DNA of 64,000 bases from positions 48,247,701 through 48,311,700 of the forward strand of contig OZ034969.1 of NCBI GenBank assembly GCA_964030785.1, written 5' to 3'. Under the pieces are notes generated by a model, which saw nothing but the letters and a program-made list of their open reading frames with translations, ran no database searches and had not been told where the DNA came from. The translations under genes were made by a program, and so were the position numbers. Below are positions 59,801 through 64,000 of the stretch, in pieces (within the stretch, counting starts at the first letter, position 1; each line of letters opens with the position of its first letter). Origin of the DNA: Siderastrea siderea. Taxonomy: Eukaryota > Cnidaria > Anthozoa > Scleractinia > Rhizangiidae.

Positions 59801-60257
59801 TTCTTGATGCGCTTCTAAACGCAAAATAGCTTTTTCTCCCCAGATGATACCATCAGGGAAAAGTAAATAAATAAATAAAACATAACTAGCTAGCTAAATA
59901 AATAAATAAATAAATAAATAATGTAGAGCAAATGGCTTGGTCATTTGCGCAGTAAAGAAAAAAGGTCCAGGCAAAAGAGAATGGGCCTAATTTGTCAGTG
60001 ACTACTTTTGATTACTAACAAAAGCAAACATGTTTACTTACTGCGTATTGCCTGATTTCGCCTGGTTCGAGTTCATCCGTTTGACAGTATGGAGCCGGGA
60101 ATGGAGGAACCTCACCGGGCTCTAGTTCATATGCTGCTGTGGAGAAAAAGCTCAAGATTCAGAATAAAGTGGCAAACCGAAGATAAAAGCAATTACAAAT
60201 TACAAGCGATCACTGAAAAAGAGCTAAACTCAATTTACCTTGCCTGATAGCAGCCAT
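45099..60257 (-). CDS. Unrecognised coiled-coil protein with Q/S-rich 12-residue repeats (16 exons)
   Basis: Exons in transcript order: 60239-60257, 60042-60136, 57814-58481, 57558-57594, 56718-56788, 55679-55790, 51468-51508, 51247-51337, 50669-50851, 49718-49737, 49363-49396, 48950-48990, 48092-48236, 47784-47815, 45670-45736, 45099-45191. Every junction is GT-AG and in phase; the joined frame is 583 codons including stop. N-terminus: MAAIRQAAYELEPGE, with a second ELEPGE. Residues 39-260 are Q/S-rich repeats. From about residue 272 charged heptad-rich segments form a long coiled coil, split over many small exons, often starting in phase 0 and ending in phase 2 or the reverse. C-terminus: RRVKRFFSRLADRLLS, a basic amphipathic helix. 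No enzyme motif, signal peptide or clear membrane span. I do not recognise the family; a filament-forming scaffold is a guess. The start ATG at 60257 opens a 19-base first coding exon. Confidence 0.8.
46005..47190. repeat. Dispersed direct repeats on acgaaggtgctagcgagctt
   Basis: The phrase acgaaggtgctagcgagctt recurs near 46073, 46326 and 46897, with a diverged copy near 47150. The longer block 46009-46340 is repeated at 46885-47180. All lie in the intron between exons 14 and 15. The flanks also share gtacgataaatca(t/c)caactt (46780, 47533). Confidence 0.8.
47341..47413 (-). tRNA. tRNA-Arg(UCU)-like gene or tRNA-derived SINE head
   Basis: A 73-base cloverleaf on the minus strand: acceptor stem GGCCTCG / CGGGGTC pairs with two wobbles, the D arm GCTC/GAGC and T arm GTGGG/CCCGT pair, and box B is GGTTCGAAT. 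The loop GTTCTAA gives anticodon TCT. The anticodon stem has only three good pairs, and the copy lies in an intron among repeats, so it may be a pseudogene or SINE head. Confidence 0.55.
48092..49737 (-). CDS. Coiled-coil gene exons 10-13
   Basis: Exons 49718-49737 (LEDHQQ), 49363-49396 (HDNEMNKLEHK), 48950-48990 (ITHCKSSHEKTTK) and 48092-48236 (LRKDIKSLTQQSELWRSKF ... RRGKIVE). The very small exons are supported by matching phases and good splice sites. A MITE end and the exon 12 donor are duplicated just downstream of exon 12. Confidence 0.75.
48655..48942. mobile_element. Truncated AACCCTTTAAGCCCC MITE with a partial tandem duplication
   Basis: A right-hand part of the family (48660-48802) ends TTGGGGCTTAAAGGGTTAA. 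A second, about 130-base copy of the same end follows to 48931. The duplicated block includes aactgttactta, the reverse of the exon 12 splice donor region. Confidence 0.82.
49970..50078 (+). mobile_element. LINE-like 3' tail with TTGAC repeats
   Basis: Ends gtgtgaataaagcatttgac followed by ttgacttgact, a short-repeat tail as in L2-like LINEs. No coding part. Confidence 0.45.
50095..50262 (+). repeat. CAGT microsatellite
   Basis: An interrupted run of gtca/cagt tetramers, longest at about 50155-50232. Confidence 0.95.
50338..50558. mobile_element. Hairpin MITE with GGGCCCGGTTGTATAAA ends
   Basis: GGGCCCGGTTGTATAAAG at the left pairs with the right end CTTTATGCAACTGGGCCC; the inner ccggaggattttttt pairs with aaaatcctccgg. 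Confidence 0.85.
50669..51508 (-). CDS. Coiled-coil gene exons 7-9
   Basis: Exons 51468-51508 (LKEQKKARAVAED), 51247-51337 (LKKTDEEKEALQVTMRSIEK...) and 50669-50851 (61 codons, QKDAELSKAKEVNEKNAF ... ERELQVKYKE). All are Lys/Glu-rich with Leu spacing of a coiled coil. Frames join in phase 0, 2, 0, 0. Confidence 0.85.
52036..53516. mobile_element. 1.48 kb element with CAGGGTCTGGAAGG ends
   Basis: CAGGGTCTGGAAGGG at the left and CCTTCCAGACCCTG at the right, flanked by tttgta on both sides. The subterminal parts are rich in atcccgc/gcgggat repeats. A later element (52764-53234) sits inside. No transposase. In the intron between exons 6 and 7 of the coiled-coil gene. Confidence 0.87.
52764..53234. 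mobile_element. Nested TACCGTAAATGATCG element
   Basis: TACCGTAAATGATCGATTAA at the left is exactly inverted at the right end (TTAATCGATCATTTACGGTA), with subterminal gaataagcgccgc repeats. Related to the elements at 15118 and 27952. Confidence 0.9.
53545..55484. repeat. Array of hairpins copied from the 3' end of exon 6
   Basis: Hairpins of about 60 bases at 53545, 53770, 54241, 54620, 54830, 55030, 55232 and 55427, spaced about 200 bases in the later part. Each has ctgctgaaac...gat(c/t)tccaag in one arm and ggagatcaaa...tttcagcag in the other. On the minus strand they reproduce the end of exon 6 (LEIKTKFQQ) and often its donor (gaa|gtatgc). Confidence 0.9.
54060..54172 (-). pseudogene. Stray copy of the Q/S-rich repeat exon
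   Basis: The minus strand reads RQSSQSSARLYQSSQVQASG and then HTFQSSQVRSSAKSLQK, the same 12-residue repeats as exon 3, although this lies some 3.6 kb downstream inside the hairpin array. It is flanked by a direct duplication (gttgttttgcgtttcagaat at about 53999 and 54177). It may be a relic or an unrecognised alternative exon. Confidence 0.72.
55679..55790 (-). CDS. Coiled-coil gene exon 6, source of the intronic hairpin copies
   Basis: Codes EWKNTLKTEREAFAVKLKRQ and then SRKIQDLEIKTKFQQTE, strongly heptad-like. Acceptor ctctttgcag, donor gtatgc. The last 40 bases and the donor recur in at least eight hairpin copies in the following intron (53545-55484). Confidence 0.85.
56718..57594 (-). 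CDS. Coiled-coil gene exons 4-5
   Basis: Exon 4 (57558-57594, 37 bases) codes QTCWDNRVAQVQ; exon 5 (56718-56788) codes NSQETFPTSKRESYKIKKLE and begins the coiled-coil part. The intron between is largely a foldback MITE (56897-57408). Exon 4 rests on splice sites and phase only. Confidence 0.68.
56897..57408. mobile_element. Foldback MITE of about 510 bp
   Basis: taaagtggtactacgatc at the left pairs with gtcgtagtaccgcttta at the right; aatagtccgccattatta pairs with taataatggcggaccatt. In intron 4 of the coiled-coil gene. Confidence 0.87.
57738..57756 (+). repeat. Poly-C tract
   Basis: A run of C interrupted once near its end, about 60 bases downstream of the exon 3 donor. Confidence 0.9.
57814..58481 (-). 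CDS. Coiled-coil gene exon 3: 12-residue Q/S-rich tandem repeats
   Basis: A 668-base exon in phase 0 to 2, made of about 18 units on the theme QSSQVQSSAQTF (36 bases), with some 10-residue units (QSSQSSADLY). A larger duplication is visible: QVQPSAQTFQSSQSSA occurs twice with similar surroundings. Composition is Gln, Ser, Ala, Thr, His and almost uncharged, as in prion-like or self-assembling segments (inferred). Acceptor tttctctcag, donor gtaagt. Confidence 0.87.
58490..60030. other. Intron 2 of the coiled-coil gene, mostly unassigned
   Basis: No additional exon was supported. A TAAA microsatellite lies at about 59866-59922. Confidence 0.5.
60042..60257 (-). CDS. Coiled-coil gene exons 1-2: ELEPGE N-terminus
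   Basis: Exon 1 (60239-60257) codes MAAIRQ and one base; exon 2 (60042-60136) codes AAYELEPGEVPPFPAPYC and QTDELEPGEIRQYA. The ELEPGE motif occurs twice about 19 residues apart. Intron 1 is about 100 bases. Confidence 0.78.
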
Positions 60258-60501
60258 ATTTAACACTCTCAACGTCTAATTTATCGAGAATTTTCGAAAA
60301 TGAGCGCTTGCAATGTGAACACAACTGGTCCGTTCAAAACGCAGTCTGATTCTGAGCTTACTATCGCATTCATGACATAACAAAGGACTTTACATGCCTA
60401 ATAAGGCAAATTCGGTGCGATGCGCGCGCGGTTGTGTCACGCAATCCTTCAACATCGAACAACAAACTCAAAATTTGTTTCTTAACCTCTCTTCGTGTTT
60501 G

Positions 60502-61687
60502 TTATGCACTTCCTTGAGAAATTTTTTTCTGTCCCTCTTTAAAGTACGAGTTCAGTTTTTCCTTAAATGTACGAATGCTCTCTGTCATCTGAACAGAAAA
60601 GAGAGAACAAAACTGGTTGCTTCAACGTTTTAGTCAGTTTTTTGCCTCATCATCCCTGCGGGCATGAAAAAAAAATTATAAATCTTCTACGAAACGGAAA
60701 ATGGAGAATTAAGCTTAAATTCGCTTAAATTCGCTTAAGGTCTTTGCTAAGAGGAAAAAAGGAAAGAAAGAAATTCCGCTTATTGGAACGATTATTATTA
60801 GAATGCATGACATATGAAAATGCACTACCTTATATTCGAACCGGGCCATAAACTCTTTGAGAAGGCACGAGTGTGCCCAATAGTGCATAAAGTTGAGCAC
60901 TCGCTTTCTTCTTATTTGCCACAGGATATTGTAAAACTCGCACACAATATAATCTTTCTTAAAACAGCTTAAAACCATGTTAATGGGCGTCTTAAAGAAG
61001 TCCAGAATGGTAAATTCTATAAGCAATAACAACATTTTATTTGAGTTAACGGTGAAGTACTTTAAATTTTTCTAGTTTAAGGACGACAAAGGTTTGCAAC
61101 TCACCGAACGGAACAACCACTTTCCAAATGTGTGTTGAGCCATATTTCGTGTCGTTTGGGAAAGACTCAGCTATTCTGTGACAACATTTGGAGCTCACTT
61201 CTCCGACCACACAAGAAGCCATGCAATGGCCAAGCAGGACAAGCATGTCTTTATCGAATGCCGTCAAAACAGCTGTAAATTGTTTCTTATTTCAGAAATA
61301 TGTTTGATTGAGCGAAGTAAAATAAGCTTTTACACTGGATTAACGGCGAAAAGGGTTGCGCGTCGGTGACGAAAGTGACGTCAAGATTACGCGCCAAAAA
61401 TGAAGAATGGGTACAGGGAGAGCCCTTACAAGATTTAGGAACTGAAAACAACTGAAAGTGTATTGAAATTGTAAAAAAAAAGTATTTTGAAAAGGATATT
61501 GAAAGTATATTGAAAATTGACCTTCACCGCCATAATTTTTGTCAACTACCGCTTCACTGAGACTGCATACTCTTTCCCTTGAATGGCTGAAGAATGAATC
61601 GTTCGGGTGTTTGGGGAACCGTGTGTGATCGTCTTTCGCCTGACGTATGAAGCCCTTGCCCCGAACACTCTCAGAGATCAAACTCAT
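60502..61687 (-). CDS. Unrecognised small protein, four exons (first exon tentative)
   Basis: Exons in transcript order: 61528-61687, 61105-61272, 60829-61016, 60502-60588; joined frame 201 codons including stop. Exons 2-4 are well supported. Exon 2 codes MLVLLGHCMASCVVGEVSSK then CHRIAESFPNDTKYGST; exon 3 codes FTILDFFKTPINMVLSCF, ILWQIRRKRVLNFMHYWAHS and LLKEFMARFEYK; exon 4 codes MTESIRTFKEKLNSYFKEGQ to a TAA at 60502. Exon 1 (MSLISESVRGKGFIRQAKDD ... VDKNYG) has a fair donor (gtgaag) and fits in phase, but the protein might instead begin at the Met at 61249. It looks like an all-helical, Cys-rich, basic domain. I do not recognise the family. Its end is only about 240 bases upstream of the coiled-coil gene's ATG, on the same strand, so the two promoter and terminator regions nearly touch. 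Confidence 0.6.
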
Positions 61688-63789
61688 GCTCTCGTTTTGT
61701 CCAGAGCTCTTGTGCACTCCCGGCGACTCTCGTGTACTCTCCGGCGAAGAGTTTGAATCCCCTCAAATTTTCGCTGCAAAAGCTGCAAGTTCAAAATTGA
61801 AACTCTGATGTGTTCTTAACGACTGCCGAAATGGTTGAAAGTCTACTTCGTATTTGGCCTCTAGATCATACACTCTTAGTGTCTCTTAGTGTCTCTTAGT
61901 GCGCTCTCAAATATTGAACTCTTGTCATCTCTGCACGACTCTCGTTGTCGTTTGGTCAGGACTTAAAATATGTCGGAACGAAAAGAGCCCTATTTTTAAC
62001 TTAAAAAATAGCTCGGGGGAGGCTAGGGATTGGTTTGAGGGGAAGGGTTAAGAGCGGTTAGGGTACATCAATCTGTGTTAAGGACGGTGCCTCTTTTTGT
62101 CACTACGCATACGTTCTGCACATCTCGGGGTCTGGTTCGAGTAAGGAATGTGCCTACTAATGCAAAGGTAGTTTGCGCGGCTTATAACAGTTTATGTGGA
62201 AAAAGAAGATCTTAGCAAGGGCTATCAGAATCCAAAAAGAAAAGTGGGATAACCACACATTTTTCAGAGATAACTGAGCTTAAATTTGGAAAGAAAATGC
62301 CATACTATTACATTTTTTGTATTTTAGAGCTTTTGTTTTTAGAATTATGAATGCTTAATTATTTCTGAAAACATGCATGGTTTCCCACTTTTTTCAAGTT
62401 TAAGATTCCAGTGACCCTTGCTAAGATCTGCCTTTTCCCTGGAGTAATAACCTTTGCAAAAATACCTCTGTATTAGGAGGCACCGCCCTTAAATAAATTC
62501 TCTGATATATCCAAATAGAACACTGTATACCAAAAATTATCCCTTGCTTTTGTTTAAAACAATTGATATACCAAATACCATATTATTCGTGTAAAAAATA
62601 ATGAATATCCAGTATTAAGACCCTCTTTATAGGGTATACCCAAATCCCTGGGTGACCTGGCCTAAAATTTTTATCAAGCTGAATGGGCCCGTGGAAGTTA
62701 ACTTTAAAACCAAACAATCCAAAACGGGTTAAAGTTGAAACGGAAAACTTATACAACCCACTGAAACGAACTATTTTTTTAAAAAAGTGGGCAATAAACA
62801 GTAGCTTCTTGTTCTCAGACAAAAGAGCGGTCGCTTCTGCACTCGAGTAAAATATCTAGTAAACCCAAATTATGACGCCAGCTTTGGTCGCTCATTTCAC
62901 ATGGAGGAAATCCAAATTATGAGGTCAGCCTTGATCGCTTATTTCATACGCAGAAATCCAGGAAATTCAAGGGAAAATCCAAACGGTTGGCACGCAGCTC
63001 TTTAGAACCTCTTATTTCACTGGACCTTGTTATCACGCATGCAGCTCTTTTGTTTTCGGGACTAGCGGCTTTGTTTCTGTCGTTTGTTTGTTTATCTCTG
63101 GTTTGTTTTTTGTTAGTCAATCCTATGAAGCTTTTTTAGAGCTGCGTGCCAACCAAATCCAAAACGGGGACTAAAATGACCCTGCTATACTACTAATTCA
63201 TGAACGTGCACTTGGATTCTGGATTTGTTAGTGTGGATTTCAGATTCTGTTAGGAGCTCCACTCTGGATTCCACGACCTAGGATTAGAACAGTGGGATCC
63301 TGGGGATTCGGATTAGGATTCCCCCACGCAGAAACCAGGATTCTGGACGAAGCTTTTACTAGAAGCCTGCTTTTAAAGAAGCCCTTGATTCTTAATTTTA
63401 GAGGCAATAATTTTGTAGATTCTGGGATTCCGGATCACCTTAAGCCAATGACGCATTAGGCGGTTTTACTAAGCTTGTGGCGGCAAACTTAATCACCTGC
63501 GTTCGTTGACGATTTTCGCGGGTGCTGGCATTGCAGCGATTGCCGGCGATTTTCGCACAATCACCGACGAATTTAATCGCCGATGTCTGACATGTCACGG
63601 CGATCAAAATCGCCGTCGCAGAAGCAGTGACAACAGCGCATGCACCTGACAATTTCGCCGGCGCTCAGAATTCGTCCCGACGAGCGTATAAAATCTCCCA
63701 TTTTGTCGCTGGTTTTACTTAGGGCGAAAATAAAACTTAATGTAAAATCGCAGTTTTTGCATTAGTTGATTTCTTTGTCTGATTCGCAG
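61688..63789. other. Intergenic stretch without a supported gene
   Basis: Contains a short tctcttagtg tandem (61873-61902), a phrase inverted relative to 43270-43460 at 62860-62960, and a CG-rich palindromic patch with gcgattttcgc / cgccgtcgc at 63480-63700 that looks like a MITE. No exon was supported. Confidence 0.4.
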
Positions 63790-63948
63790 ATTGCGCTATG
63801 AACTTCGAAAACGTGGATTAGAGGAAGAACATGAGCGGTTACGTGAACTTGAACTTGAGCGCGAACGAGCAGCTCAGCCGAAACCATGGCGACCGAAACC
63901 GCCTAAGAAGAAGAATCTAAATTACTGCGGCAGAAATCCAAATGGATG
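63790..63948 (+). CDS. Plus-strand exon of an unidentified gene
   Basis: A 159-base exon between acceptor ctgattcgcag and donor gtaaat. In one frame it reads LRYELRKRGLEEEHERLREL, then ELERERAAQPKPWRPKPPKK and NLNYCGRNPNGW: a charged helical stretch followed by a Pro/Lys-rich segment. One base completes the first codon and two bases start the last. The rest of the gene lies outside the window; I cannot name the family. Confidence 0.55.
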
Positions 63949-64000
63949 GTAAATGTAGCACATAACAACAATAATGTAGAATTGAACGTTACACCGACTT

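Noticed and set aside
63440..63652. Minus-strand 70-codon frame rich in Ala and Cys
   Set aside because: It lies in a CG-rich palindromic patch typical of a MITE and has no splice support.

Overview
The window is AT-rich, intron-dense animal DNA with no long uninterrupted reading frames. Coding sequence occurs as short exons bounded by good GT-AG sites and buried in hairpin-forming DNA transposon relics. The gene content (a MALT1-type paracaspase with a MyD88/IRAK-like death domain) and the repeat style suggest a cnidarian, most likely an anthozoan such as a stony coral. That assignment is an inference; no marker here fixes the species.

Three multi-exon genes on the minus strand were reconstructed by reading splice sites and checking that the phase closes at every junction. 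(1) 34212 down to about 2389: a 14-exon paracaspase with an N-terminal death domain, a linker of about 143 residues carrying a TRAF6-type motif, a complete p20/p10 caspase-like domain with the His/Cys dyad and the acidic pocket residues of Arg-specific paracaspases, and a C-terminal Ig-like domain. The last exon is uncertain. The two Ig domains that vertebrate MALT1 has between death domain and protease were not found. (2) 60257 down to 45099: a 16-exon gene for a protein of about 582 residues that I do not recognise. It has two ELEPGE motifs, one exon of tandem 12-residue Q/S-rich repeats, a long split coiled coil and a short basic C-terminal helix. (3) 61687 down to 60502: a four-exon gene for a small unrecognised protein of about 200 residues; its first exon is tentative. 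A plus-strand exon of a further gene lies at 63790-63948, and a possible orphan plus-strand exon at 43012-43159.

Layout: 1-2388, no gene seen; 2.4-34.2 kb, the paracaspase, whose long introns hold several foldback elements and a 6.4 kb DNA transposon (24206-30603) inserted inside an older MITE; 34.2-45.1 kb, intergenic, mostly repeats and two large palindromes; 45.1-60.3 kb, the coiled-coil gene; 60.5-61.7 kb, the small gene; 61.7-64 kb, intergenic plus the start of another gene.

Main observations: the MyD88-like death domain joined directly to an apparently active paracaspase with its own TRAF6 motif, which suggests a short TLR/IL-1R-to-NF-kB route without CARMA/BCL10; and in the coiled-coil gene, at least eight hairpin copies of one exon's 3' end and splice donor strung along the following intron, next to a stray copy of the Q/S-repeat exon. 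No functional link between the three neighbouring genes can be shown from sequence alone.
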